A stretch of 64,000 nucleotides of DNA, from NCBI GenBank assembly GCA_037893245.1, contig JBAIAA010000749.1:620001-684000 (forward strand), written 5' to 3'. The DNA comes from Crossaster papposus. Lineage: Eukaryota; Echinodermata; Asteroidea; Velatida; Solasteridae. The first letter of the stretch is position 1. Each line of letters starts with the position of its first letter. The position numbers were made by a program, and so were the translations under genes. Positions 11,801 through 23,025 of this stretch are shown one piece after another. The notes beneath the pieces are model-generated. The model saw only the letters and a list, made by a program, of their open reading frames with translations, made no database searches and was not told where the DNA came from.

Positions 11801-12816
11801 CGTGATACGTGATACGGTTGATGTGGCTTCAGACTTGGCGCCTTTGAAACTTTGGTCTGTGTTGACCTGGTTCGATGTGCATTTTTGACATGTTGAAGGG
11901 AACTAGTCAGATCTGACCGGCAAACGGTCAAAATTAACTCCACGCAGGGTTATCTGCGTGCAACAGAAAACCAAATATCGAAATTCGTTTACTGGATTTG
12001 TACGGTCTAACAGTAATCAAATTGAAATTGAAAACAGCGTACAATTTTCCGTTACGAGTGCATTTCCAATTGGTTTTTTGGAAGAGTCAGAATGTTTGAG
12101 AGGAAGAAAATTGGCATCTAGATGACCGAAAACTGTTAAGAATGGGGAAAGGTGGCAATGGAACTTGAACAAAATACGCTTTCAATTTTTTTTGGAATTG
12201 ACGCCTTTTTTGTTTTGGCTCTCTGGAGCATATGAAGTGGCGGGGTGTGGTAGCCCAGCTCCAACCTTTTCGTCGCTCCTGTCGGCCAAATTGAGTCGCT
12301 GAATGTTCATAGAAGTCCAACCTAGGAGGTTAACAATAAATGTAAGGGAATAATGGGATGTTGTGTCGGGAATAGACAACAATTCACAGACTATCGATGT
12401 CGGTCCCATCATGATTATACATGTATATAGCAGCGTCATCTATAAACATCACATCGTGTCACCTCTCATTTAGAATTTCTGGCGGCAGCATCCTTATTGC
12501 CCATGGCAAATTTGTGATGTTAACCACGACTCAAATTGACCAAGCGACGGCCGCGCACGGACGTCACTGAATACGAGAACGGTACAAAATAATGGAATTG
12601 ATGGGATCTGCAAATAATGATGGACGTCTTGAAGGACATGCTCATTCTAATAAGAAAGATAAATGCATTTTTCTTTCACGTGAACCAATTTCCGATGTTT
12701 CCCGTTGAATTGAGGCCCAATGAGGCATTTGTAATTAAAGAGCTATTTTTCTTACAAGACCAAAATGTCATTAGAAAATCAGCTCGTTCTGTCGCCATAT
12801 CAAAAGTGGCGCTGGT
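11801..12816. other. Intergenic, unique, no gene recognised
   Basis: Mixed AT-rich sequence with short open frames lacking domains. A short CCACGCAGGGTTATCTGCGTG near-palindrome lies near 11940. Confidence 0.4.
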
Positions 12817-13180
12817 TTAAAGGTAGTATACACCATTGGTAATTGCTTGAATTATCAATAATGGGTAGATTTGGGGGGGTGTATTTCATAGTAAATATCG
12901 TTTAACTGACCTTTTCGAAGTTTTACATTCATGGATGCCGAAAAAAGTACGAAAAACAGCGATTGTTTTCAACCGGCGTTGGGCAGTTATTCTTATGTTA
13001 TCTTTGTTTTTTCGATTTTTCTTTATAAAATTATATTTTTCGGAATAATTACAGGATATCTAGCGCAATCGTTTTGCTGGATGCCTAGAATCATTATTTA
13101 CTTTCAAATGAGTAAGATATTTCTTAATAATTCGGTAGTAAAGATTTTCGATATCTGCAAATGGTGTATACTACCTTTAA
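12817..13180 (+). mobile_element. MITE family D, copy 1 (complete)
   Basis: The ends are a perfect inverted repeat of TTAAAGGTAGTATACACCAT (left 12817-12836; complement ending at 13180). The 364-bp interior is shared with 34991-35293, 45746-46141 and 56843-56956. The TTAA at each extreme end could be part of the inverted repeat or a TTAA target duplication. The frame running through it is a by-product. Confidence 0.85.
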
Positions 13181-13540
13181 CTGCCTATTTTTTCTGATCG
13201 CTCATTGGATTGAATTTGTGACCCAGGGTCAAATACCTTTATGCACGTAACAGTACAGAAGAGATAAGACACCCACAATGCTTTGCGTTTCCCCTTGCAT
13301 CGTTTTGCAACAGGGTTTGTCAGAACCACACCTCTAAAAATAATGGCAAGTGAATACACGAGCGCGAGAGACCTAACATTCACATAAATTCAGTGGATAT
13401 AATTATTGTTCTGATGGTTGGGCCCGATTCATCATTATTGGTGTGAATGTTGCTTGTGGTGCAGAACGTCGAAATCAAATTGGTTTTCAAATAACAAATT
13501 TTATGTGGTCACATGACTTCGTGTTATTATAACTAGTATT
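13181..13540. other. Intergenic, nothing recognised
   Basis: Unique AT-rich sequence without coding or repeat signal. Confidence 0.4.
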
Positions 13541-13700
13541 TTGGTTAGGTCTAAAATCCATGGTTACCGTAGAATTCATGGGTTACGAGAAATTTGAATA
13601 CCTTGACCAATCTCTTGGTCAAAACTATCAATTTCTTTGATCAAACCATTAATTGGTTTAATCTATAAATACGTTGGTTACTACTCAAAAACTTAAACGG
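13541..13700. repeat. Cluster of short near-palindromes (TTGGTCAA type)
   Basis: Several overlapping inverted motifs, for example TTGACCAATCTCTTGGTCAA at about 13599-13618 and AACCATTAATTGGTT at about 13645. It resembles the interior of the inverted-repeat elements at 14930-15235 and 16253-16758, but outer inverted ends were not found. Confidence 0.4.
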
Positions 13701-13924
13701 ACACACATTTACCCTTGAATTGATTGAAACTGTATAATATTTGTTACTGTGACCAATCTGGTTTTTTTGTCTGAATGAGGGCGCCTGATAAAATGCGCAA
13801 AGAAGTAAACACCAACTATTATATGAATATATACATTATATGTCAATCAATTTATTATGAATACACATATTACCATTATATAAAAGATAATGCAATAAGG
13901 CTATAGGATTCAATTTGCACGGTG

Positions 13925-14127
13925 TAGTCGTAAAACAGGGTAACTTACTTTGGGGGAAACTTTGGCAGATCATTATTTTATAGTATAGTACATTTTTGTG
14001 AGGTTTAAAATATCGCAAAAAAAACCCACTCTTTCTTGATCATTTAGATAAATTAGGTAAAATCATAAATAAAGTTGCCCTGGCTGCCAAAGTTACCCAA
14101 TTTTACTGGGTATTGTTTGCACCTAGG
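13925..14127 (-). repeat. Dispersed repeat family A, copy 2
   Basis: The reverse complement aligns with 332-585 over its ends (GTAACTTnCTTTG... / ...AAAGTTACCC) and interior (TCAAGAAAGAGTG, GCGATATTTTA). It is slightly shorter than copy 1 and non-coding. Confidence 0.6.
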
Positions 14128-14224
14128 CTTAAAACATAATAAGTAAGGCAGTGCAGTGTCCGAATAAATTGTAATGTAAATAATGTCGTGCAGCGAGATA
14201 CTAGAGGTAATAAATTATCTGAAG

Positions 14225-14515
14225 CCGCATGGACCTCAAAAAACGTTTACAGTAAAAAGTCTGTAAATTGGCAGAATTTTCCGATTTTTACAGTAAAGAA
14301 ATACGGTTTGTCGGTAAATACAACTACGGTCCGACCGTAACAAATACGGTCGAACTTTGGCATCTTGCTGCACAACTCTCGATCATAAATTTTACGGATT
14401 TGTTTTTACAGTATGGCTGCGGCTTCAAACTACACGTGAGACTATGGTAGCGGCTACAGCCACTATTATAGTGTGCAATACAAGCCGAAGCCAAGTAATT
14501 CGGACACGGCCTATA
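14225..14515. repeat. TTTACGGT/ACCGTAAA motif cluster plus family H fragment
   Basis: From 14225 to 14430 the short strings TTTACAG, TACGGTC and GACCGTA repeat in both orientations at irregular 10-20-bp spacing. The segment 14485-14515 (AAGCCAAGTAATTCGGACAC) matches the right arm of the element at 7826-7950. It is non-coding. Confidence 0.45.
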
Positions 14516-14925
14516 TTTTCTGATGGTTATCCTCTGATAACAGTTTCAATAGAGATCATCACTTGTATTGTACAGATCCATATAACTGACGTATGATACT
14601 CACCTTCGTCCATGCCATGCTGGCATTTTGAATTGGCAGATATCACCGTGAATTATTAACACGAACGTAATGTGACCAGTTAGGATTCTGCAGCATTGCG
14701 TATCGATCAGCAATCGGGAATTGGACGGTGGGTGTGAATTCACCAGCTTATTCGCGGCTGATCGTGCCACATTTATCTGGCTGCAGCCACACACAAAAAA
14801 TCGTTAGCGTTCTGACACGTCATGTGTTCACTTTTCCAGATTGATCTCTATTTGTTTTACCATTTGTGTGAACAATTTTTTTTACAAATTTCAAGCGCTT
14901 TGCTTTACTGTACAGCAGATTAGAT
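14516..14925. other. Intergenic, unique
   Basis: No gene or repeat partner. A moderately GC-balanced unique stretch lies at 14600-14810. Confidence 0.35.
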
Positions 14926-14929
14926 ATAT

Positions 14930-15235
14930 CTTTCTCAAAACATGTATTTACAGTTGGTTGGTTACAAATGTTGGTTAACATTTTAACCAACAATGTGTAA
15001 TTATTTTCCCACTTTGACCAATGTTGGGTACATTTTACCCAACGTTGGGAAATTGTTTCAATCAATTTTTTTGGACAAACTGTTGTGTTGTTCACCTGGT
15101 AACGAACAGTTGATTAAAATGAATAGGCCTACATCTACCAAACATTGGTTAAATATTGGTTAAAGATAACCAACGTTGGGTATAATGGCATTTTTTTTAC
15201 CAACCGTTGGTTACTATGAGTGAACAACACGACAT
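14930..15235. repeat. Array of AACCAACGTTGG-type palindromes, partly bounded by inverted repeats
   Basis: CCAATGTTGG, CCAACGTTGG and TTGGTTAA variants recur across the interval. The sub-unit 15081-15234 is bounded by inverted ends (TGTTGTGTTGTTCACCTGG left; GTGAACAACACGACA right), giving a 154-bp element. The remaining part (14930-15080) has the same interior motif without clear ends. Confidence 0.6.
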
Positions 15236-15334
15236 TTGGTCAATTATTAAATATACCCAAAATTGGTCAAATTTGACAATTTTTTTAACAAACCAAATTG
15301 TATACGTTTTGAAAGTTAATATTGTATGTGATGT

Positions 15335-15980
15335 GATTGTGTCTTTGATGATACAAGCATGAAATTTGGCACACGGAGTATGCCATGAGAAAGATATTTG
15401 GATATAGAGCCTTTGAAGAAATATGTGACCTGTCATCACAAAATGAGCGTAAAGTCGCACGGAGTGATTTCCCAGTACGGCCAGTCAAAGTCAAAATTTG
15501 AAGGGGTGGTCGATTTTGAGATTATATGGTTTTTGTTAAGACTAAATCCCCAACAATCAATTCCCAATTTTTCAGGACGATCAGATAAAAACAAAATTAA
15601 TTTTTGAGACAATTTTGACTATGCCTTTCTATGCCTTTCACACAATTTCTCGCAAGAAATGCCCGTTTTCTCATAATCTCTGTATTAAGACCCCAGATTA
15701 AAAAAAAAAAAAAAAAAAAATATTGAGTATCAAACCTCCAAGTGTTATATACCATTGGAAAGCTTTGCCGACTTTACGCTCATTTTGTGATGACAGGTCA
15801 CATAATAGGTAGAATAACAATTTTCATTTTTTTTTTAATGGCTGCATGGCTGCGATGGTCCTTTATATATGTATAACCAAATATCTTTCTCATGACATAC
15901 TTTGACTATGTGTCAAACGTCATGATTGTATCATCAAAGGCACAATCTCCCCAAATATTTCCCCTATCTGCCCCACTATA
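15335..15980. mobile_element. Palindromic element family C, copy interrupted by a second MITE
   Basis: The outer arms (15335-15420, with TTTGGCACACGGAGTATGCC; and 15855-15980, with ATATCTTTCTCATGACATAC) are inverted repeats of each other and match copies at 20690-20970 and 23855-24180. The other copies lack the sequence between 15424 and 15802, which is itself a separate inverted-repeat element, so the insertion order is clear. Confidence 0.8.
15424..15802. mobile_element. Tc1/mariner-like MITE nested in family C element
   Basis: Perfect 34-bp terminal inverted repeats (left begins TGTGACCTGTCATCACAAAA at 15424; right 15769-15802) bound a 379-bp unit flanked on both sides by TA, consistent with a Tc1/mariner-type target duplication. 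The interior is non-coding and has a 21-A tract near 15700-15720. The superfamily call rests on the TA flank only. Confidence 0.8.
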
Positions 15981-16252
15981 TTTTTGTTTCATGTATATCT
16001 GTTGGAGAGGTCAGCGACTGTTATCCAACAAAACAACGAAATTTCTGCAGGAAAACGACCACACAAAAGGTAACTTTCTACCGAGGGGTGTAAATAGGGT
16101 TCGCCCCATACATCCAAGGCTAATTTGCCGGAATTATGGTAGTCCGATAGACTGTGTAAATTGAAAGGTACTACAGCGACACCTCGCCATTGTCAAATCT
16201 CTGGAAGTGTTTCGCCTCAGCCCTTTATCCACTAGTCCTTCAGGTTATTAAT
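15981..16252. other. Intergenic, unique
   Basis: No gene recognised between the family C element and the next inverted-repeat element. Confidence 0.4.
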
Positions 16253-16758
16253 GCTGCTCTCACACTGTGGCAAATATGCTATAGCGAATGTGCTTACGAA
16301 TGGAAATATTTGACAATCGCTCAAACTTCGCAACATTCGCCGTGTCTTCGTAAGCGTTGGTAACAAATTCGGAACGTTCACAAGTCATTCTATACCTCCT
16401 TACGAAGATCGGTCAACTTTAGGAAGCGCTTCCTAAATTTCAGCGAATGTTGTGAAGATGGTCATTTGCCGTCGATTTGCCTAAGCATTGGTAAGCCATT
16501 GGTAACGTTGGTCAAGTGTGCGTAAGCGTTGGCAAAGTTCGTTAGCTATTCGTAAGGCATTGTAAAGCATTGGAAAGCGTTGGTAAGCATTCGTAATAAA
16601 TTCGTAAGATATTTAAGGAGAGGTCGAGGGACGACCGAGGACGACCGACGGGTGACCGAGATGAAAATATCACTATCCAATCGCAATTTGTTGGCGAATT
16701 CACTGCGAAATTCAAATATTTATATTCGCAAGAATATTCGTCACAGTGTGAGAGCAGC
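16253..16758. mobile_element. Inverted-repeat element filled with a ~10-11-bp degenerate repeat
   Basis: The ends GCTGCTCTCACACTGTG (16253-16269) and CACAGTGTGAGAGCAGC (16742-16758) are exact complements. Much of the 506-bp interior, especially 16470-16615, is a degenerate repeat of TAAGCGTTGG / TAAGCATTCG units at 10-11-bp spacing, with some units inverted. There is no coding capacity. Its architecture parallels 38590-39239 although the motif differs. Confidence 0.75.
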
Positions 16759-17995
16759 AAAACTCTTTATGTAGAGGCTCATCTTTTATCAAAGCCGTAT
16801 TTCCTGGTCACAAATTCACTCGTCTCAGAACTGATAGTATACGATTTTGTTTATTCACGTGTGCAATTCATTTACGAAGATTTATGCGAAACTAATTTTC
16901 CTTTTTTTTCTGAGTCTATATAAAATCAGTGAGAAAATTAAACAACAGGTAATGAGAATTACGAATGTGTGGTGTTGTCTATTGAAGAAATTTGGCGGTG
17001 TGAATTTTTGTGTGAACTTGTTCACACTGTATATTCCTGAAGAGAGGAAATGAAAAAACACCAACAGACACATTCACATCGCCAAAACCCTCCAATGGAC
17101 GACAAAGAACAACCTTGTTTATCAAAAGGTTACATGCATCTATCAAACAAGGAAAACTGTATGTTTTTGTTGTCGAAATAAAACATAAATTGTAACATTT
17201 ATTAATATAACAAATCGAATTCAACTTTAATCGTTAGAACATTCGCATGCTAATTAGTGATTAACTCTCTGCGTTGACTTTTCTCCTGAAATGTTTTGGT
17301 GCACACAAGAGAATGACAACGTTACGCTGGCCTGTATAGTTCTGTCGTACATGTAATCAATAATTTACCAGAACTTGTGATCGAAGTCAAACAAAAAAGC
17401 TGCACTTATCAAATTTAGGTTTTAAGATCCGGGAAAAAACCCACAACTGAAACGGAAACAAAACAAAACAAACCATTTTGTTAGTCACCGATGACATAGG
17501 TAATATTATATACAGAGCTCTGGGTTTTTTGATAATATTATATACATTAATATAATGTACATAACAGCAGTACAAAACAGGTACGGGTTATTTGTATTAA
17601 AAATGTTGACGGCTTTATTTTAAACAAAAGGATATATTTTGGCATTATGTAACATAGGCCTAATAGGGGTTTAAAAAAACATCCTGTGGCAAAATGCATT
17701 TAAATCTGAATTTTTTGTCAATTCGAAGCTTCTCAGGTTCAATTGATTAGCGATGGTGTCAAGTTTATGAAGAAAGAAATAGATTTTGTTGAGCATGATA
17801 AAAAACAAATGTCATTGTTTACACCGGAAACGAGTTGCCATAGCCAACATGTACGCGCTATCAAAGGCAAACATATTTTTAATCAATTAGTCATCTCTAG
17901 AATTCAATTCGTTGACTTTTTTTAGTCAATCCGCGTTATACCGATTCAGCATAACAGTGTGCTATTCTTGTTAGTTTTTCCCTAAAAATGTGTGA
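16759..17995. other. Intergenic, AT-rich, nothing recognised
   Basis: Short frames only. A TGTGAACTTGTTCACA near-palindrome lies near 17011. No repeat partner was seen. Confidence 0.4.
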
Positions 17996-18119
17996 GAGTT
18001 TGGTCCAGCGAAGTCCGGCACGCACGGAGGAATTGAAAGTGTCTTTATGTTACACTGTGTCATTTATTAGCAAACAGACGGGACTCATGATGTCTCCATC
18101 TTTAATGTGTCATTGTTCT

Positions 18120-18330
18120 ACGACACTTGAGATTTTCAATAGTTTTAAGGAAAGTCGACAGCTGCCAAATGCGGTTAGCCGTGGACGGAGGAGGCAGTCT
18201 TCGCTGCCGCAGACCCACAGCTGTGGCCAAGCAGGCCCCCCGCCCCGCCCCGGGGCTGGAGAGCCGTACTCGCCCGTCTTCTCTCGCTAGCGCTGCCTTC
18301 ATCCTCGTATAGTTAGACCGACGCGACGAA
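18120..18330. promoter_or_regulatory. Candidate cis-regulatory block (GC-rich)
   Basis: Short GC-rich unique interval (including CCCCGCCCCGCCCCGGGGC near 18238) in AT-rich surroundings. The overlapping frames on both strands reflect composition and have no domain. Confidence 0.2.
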
Positions 18331-18719
18331 AGCCGTCTCTACAACCTGCTGCACCGTACAGACAACGGCCCACAGTTCACACGGGCTCTCCGTAACACAA
18401 TGCTCACTATAATATCAACATACCTAGGATTGTTTCTGTTCCTGAGAAACTCTCATCCATAGTGACTTTTGTCACTTTTTGTATCAGTTGGATGGGTCTC
18501 ACGTTCCATCCATTATACCTGTGTCAGGTGTAATTCTTTATCGACCCAAAGCCATTACCCTAGATTTCCCAACGAACATCTCGATAGCGACACTATATTC
18601 CAGAACGACGAAGTTTCGACACAAACACACTTATATTTTACACCAACTTTAACAGTATTAGGTTAAAAAAAACTAATCGTGTTCACAACAGAAATGCCGT
18701 TGATGTGAAACAAAGTGAG

Positions 18720-19030
18720 TGGAAACAGCTGGAATTTGCTACAACAACTTGGGTTCCGTCGTCGAGTGCAAGTGGTTGGTAGCGGGCAGCCCGGCGCACC
18801 GCCGCGGGTTGGTAGTAAACTTGCCGCACGCCTCCCTCCTCCAAATTTTTTACTCGTGTTAAATGCCGTTTCGATATTTTCCCATTGTGGAGTGCTCGAG
18901 GAACATGAAGCCGCTCGTGCCGTTACTTGACATTTGCCCCCTGAAAGAATGACAGCCGAGCCCGGAGCAACATTTCACAGTCTCCCCTGGAGACATTCCC
19001 ACGAGAATCGCCGCCTTTTGTTTTTAGCAA
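18720..19030. promoter_or_regulatory. Candidate cis-regulatory block (GC-rich, Su(H)-like site)
   Basis: Unique CpG-containing interval. It contains TTCCCACG at 18996-19003, which is CGTGGGAA on the minus strand and fits the Su(H)/RBPJ consensus. An 8-mer like this is expected by chance about twice in a 64-kb window, so it is weak support. Confidence 0.2.
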
Positions 19031-19155
19031 ACAAACCTCGTTAAAACTCGAAAACACGGCTGATGCATCCGATTCATTGCCCATCGGGGTGTGTGGAGCG
19101 GTTCAAAAGAAACGTTTAATTTCAAATTATTGGAAAACAGCCTTTTCGTTTAATG

Positions 19156-19193
19156 CCCCCCCCCCCCCCCCCCCACCACACACACACACACAC
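19156..19193. repeat. Poly-C (19 C) followed by a short CA repeat
   Basis: Nineteen C, then CCACACAC-type dinucleotides. Simple low-complexity sequence. Confidence 0.95.
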
Positions 19194-19504
19194 TTGTGAT
19201 GATTAATTTGTCGAGGTGGCATGTGCATATACTATGTACACTGAGATTAGATCAGTTTGTCTTGTTCCATCCCCCAACCGTACCCCCTCGGTCCCCCAAA
19301 AGAAAAAAGAAAAAACAATCACCTAAACTCATACATACACATGAACAGGGATTGACGTAGTGGGTCTTCATAAAAAATTTCTTGGTATATATTATATTAT
19401 TGCATTCCGAATGTGCAAAATAATAGAGACACTGCAATATACCGGCGCAGTTCGGTGAGGGTAAACTTATAGACGCTGTATAACAACTTGTAAAAAGTAT
19501 AGAT

Positions 19505-19690
19505 TATGCACATGCCCCTTTGTTTACATCCACATTCGAATGTACTAAGGTATCTGGTAGTATGCGCTCGCATAGTGTTTTACATCAATAAGTTTACACC
19601 AGAGGTCACATAATATTTAAATGCAATCTGACCTGCGACGTCACTCCTCAACCAAATTTTATGCAAAACACGATTCGTGCGCATACCCCC
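19505..19690 (+). repeat. Foldback family F, copy 2 (left half)
   Basis: Aligns with 10262-10440: GTTTACATCnnnATTCnAATGT near the start, AGAGGTCACATAAT in the middle and AAATTTTATGnAAAACACGAT near the end. The right arm of the element is not present, so this is a partial copy. Confidence 0.6.
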
Positions 19691-20030
19691 GTTCGACTCG
19701 CATGTATGTCTCCTAATGTTGCTCTTACAAACTCGCAACTCTTCTGCTGAATTTTACAAACTTTCAAATTACTGCAACCTCTCTATAGCTCTCCAACTCC
19801 AAGTATGGACATGTTCCTCCGTATTGTGTTTTCGCCGACCCAACATCAATAGTCGACGAGTGTTTATATAAAAAAGTGCCAAATTCCAAATCTCCAAAAT
19901 TGCAATATAGCCTACAAGGTTTAAAGGATTAAATAAGATTAAAATTGTTGTTATTATTTTGTATTAATTTATAAAATGTGGAGGTTTTTTTTCTCGGTCA
20001 TAACGGTGTCAAAAGTGGAACACCACGTGT
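19691..20030. other. Intergenic, unique
   Basis: No gene or repeat recognised. Confidence 0.4.
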
Positions 20031-20039
20031 CAATATTCT

Positions 20040-20260
20040 CTGCTACTTGAAATTCATTTGTTGATGCCTTGTCGAACGGGACCGCCTATTCGCTTGTGTT
20101 CCGGACAAAGGAATGGCGAATTAATGACCCGATAACAATGAAGGGGGTTGCCCCTTTGTGTCCATTGTCTCCGCGGTGCTACCGTCCAGTCTGGGCCGAG
20201 CTAGAAACCGGGGGACTGGATCACCTCTCGTGGTCCGTTGCCTAGTTGGAAACATCAGTG
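20040..20260. promoter_or_regulatory. Candidate enhancer with a four-site SOX-like cluster
   Basis: Within 64 bp are ACAAAGG (20105-20111), AACAATG (20134-20140), CCTTTGT (20153-20159) and CCATTGT (20162-20168). They form two inverted pairs of HMG-box cores, with a homeodomain-like AATTAATGA (20119-20127) between the first two. The surrounding 220 bp are unique and GC-richer. The site arrangement is seen directly; enhancer function is inferred. Confidence 0.35.
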
Positions 20261-20689
20261 TGTGGCATGCTGTTTATTTATGGTTTTGAATTGTTGCTAG
20301 TTCCTAGTAAATTTTAGGGTGTATACGCAGAAGTTATAGAGTACACAGAAGCTATGGAGTTAAAAGAAAACACTTCTATCGTACTACAGGCTTATGCTGC
20401 ATGTATGACCACTATATAGTGGCAACCGATTCGACTGAACGTCGTTAAGAGAAAGGCGGTTTTCAAAAGAAAATGCCACTGTACAAGCGTGCCGGTAATA
20501 TATTGTGGTAAAATGGCCACGCTAATAAGCGAAGCCGGTTGACTTCAACACCACGCAAAAAGTGATCCTATTTTTTCCTTTAACGGAATAAATGAAAAGC
20601 TACTACTGCTCACGCCGCAATGTTATCACACATTTTGCAAATGTAGGTGCACAAAATACCTCGCCAAACATTGCTATGAGCATTTTGAT
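20261..20689. other. Intergenic, unique
   Basis: No gene or repeat recognised. Confidence 0.4.
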
Positions 20690-20970
20690 ACCGGTGGCCC
20701 AATTTTTGGAGCGAGGCTTGAATTTGGCACAGAGAGTATGTCATGAGAAAGGTTTTGGGATATAGGGCCATCGCAATTTGTTCCTTTAAAAAAAAAAGGG
20801 CAGCCATTTTGAATTGTTTTTTAAAACTGCTTGTTTTACCTATATTTCTTCAAAGGAGAAATCTGCGATCGGCCCAAATATCTTTCTCATGGCATACTCT
20901 GACTGTGTGCTAATTTCCATGCTTTTACATGTATAATCAAAGGCATAGTTCCCCTATTTGCCCCACTATT
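20690..20970. mobile_element. Palindromic element family C, copy 2
   Basis: Left arm TTTGGCACAGAGAGTATGTC and right arm ATATCTTTCTCATGGCATAC are inverted, and both match the copies at 15335-15980 and 23855-24180. It has no insertion in the middle, unlike copy 1. Confidence 0.75.
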
Positions 20971-20999
20971 ATCTTTCCAATTTTGCTTTAGACTCGACT

Positions 21000-21480
21000 T
21001 GGGCATACGGGCACTGGTCACATTACTGTTCAGTCGGCAGTGCAGAGCTAACGGCCCAACGGCTGCATATGCCCCTACAAATCACAACAGGCGGATTACA
21101 AATACGGTAATATCTGTACATGTATTCACAAACACAGAGCAATAATGCGTTTGCTGCCGCGTATCATACCATAACAAAACCGCGCATGCAGGGCTGCCAT
21201 TCCGCCTCATGTTTTTACTGTGTAATGTTGCGTGATAATTACACCAAACACCGTCCAAACTAATCTCGTTAGGGTTTAAATACGCGTGACACCTTTGCCT
21301 AATGGGGCAGCACAATGTATTATGGTTTGTATTATGAGCTCACGAGCTGAGTCGGCGTGCCGTGCGCACCCGTGTGGCCCCAGCGGGAGGAAACGAGCGT
21401 GAGCCGGGTGGTGATTTGAGGCTTGTCCCGCCTCGAGCGACTATAGTCGGCATAACCGATCACTGGCGAGGTCCAAAGTC
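21000..21480. promoter_or_regulatory. Candidate cis-regulatory block
   Basis: Unique, CpG-richer sequence, densest at 21330-21460 (CGTGCGCACCCGTGTGGCCC and following). No coding frame with a domain and no repeat partner. Confidence 0.2.
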
Positions 21481-22621
21481 ACAGACCTGTCGTGAATAAT
21501 CGGAGAGCTCAACATTCTTCATAGAAATAAAGAACAGTTTTTTTGGTATTTTATATTTTGTGAAGTAATACTCGCTCGATCTTTTGACGAATCGATTGTG
21601 TACATTCGTGCAGAAGTTGATTATTGACACATTCAATTCACTCAAAACGCACGACTACAGGACAGGGTGGAACGTATGTTTTCCACAACAGAGGCGTTAA
21701 ATAAATTTAGAAGAAATAACAAAACACGACAAAAATTCCCCACGAAGGCAAGAAATCGATTTTAATGCTCTTTTTTCTTTGGTAAAATTCAAATTTCCAT
21801 GACCGATAACATGTGTGGTCATACATGGCCGTAATGTATTTAATTACCAGCAACTAACTCAAATGCATGGTGGTCATGACATCAGACCGTTCAGATTTTG
21901 TTAATGTCCGAAACAAAAAACAAAAGAAAATATGATCCGCGCCTGAAATAACTGGTACAAAAATAAATTAAGAAACTGATTACTGATTCGTGAAAACAAA
22001 TTAACAAGTTTTCCACAACGTCGCATCAACATTATACCAAACGTTTAATGCATTAAGGCGATATGTATTCAAATAAATGAGATTTTATCAACTCCTTCAG
22101 CGCTTCATATGTTCGCTGTTTTTATTGTGTCGTTGTTGTGTGGCTAATTGTGTAGCTGCTTTTATTGTCTGGTCGCAGTATGACGATTTGGTTTCGTGTG
22201 TAGATTGGTGCTCGAACATAGCTCCATACAAATCTTGTCCATGAAAAAAATCACTATTGGATGAATTTGTTTTTATCACATTGTCAAAAGGGTATAATAT
22301 TTCGATCTTGAGATCTTCAGAGGCAAAATAACCGTGTATATGAAACAAGAAATAATATGTAACAAGACGGGACACACATAGCATGATGTATCAAGCAATA
22401 CATATTCAATTAAGATACAAAACTATAACTAGCAACCAACTAATATATCAGAACTTTGCGATTCCGGATTAAATCATAGGCCAAGTTTGAATCACTTCCA
22501 GTTTAATTGATTACGAACATCATTTACATTCAATCAGTTCAAGTTTAGATGACTTAAACTCTGGGGCATGTTTTCTCCTGTGAAAGTTGTCCGCGTTGAA
22601 ATGTATGTAAACAAACTACTG
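21481..22621. other. Intergenic, AT-rich, no gene
   Basis: A 95-codon open frame at 22097-22384 (minus) has no recognisable family. Nothing else was recognised. Confidence 0.35.
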
Positions 22622-23025
22622 TTAAAGTATATACACTTTTTGCTTTTGCTTTAATTTAGAAAATAGATGGGTTAGGGGTTCATATTCTATAGCAAATATT
22701 GTGACGCTGATCTATTAAAAAAAATTGTGTTCAGAAGCTAGAAAAAAAGAAAAAAAAAGGGCTGTTCTTGCAGTCTAGTCCCTTGACTTCCTTCAGACAA
22801 ATTCAATAAATTGTGGGCAGTGTTTAAAAAAGGTCAGGTTTTGATAACGACTGCCGGCCAACAATCGTGTAAAATTAATATAAACTTTCACTTTTCTTGA
22901 AAACTACATCACACCAGGTGCTGTGATTTCACAGGACGCTTGAGACTTTTTTCCACTTATACAGTCAAATAAATATTTTCAATAATTCAGTAGTTTTTTA
23001 TGTCTGCAAATGGTGTAGGCCCTAT
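22622..23025. mobile_element. MITE family E, copy 1 (related in its ends to family D)
   Basis: About 400 bp sharing TATTGTGACGCT, CCACTTTTCTTGAAAA and CAGnTGCTGTGATTTnACAGGA blocks with the copies near 33220, 57265 and 58850. Its ends (TTAAAGTATATACAC left; GCAAATGGTGTAGG right) resemble the terminal repeats of family D. It is non-coding. Confidence 0.75.

Noticed and set aside
21413..21435. Shared GGCTTGTCCCGCC string between about 21420 and 43637
   Set aside because: A 13-mer shared once between two positions is expected by chance many times in a 64-kb window.
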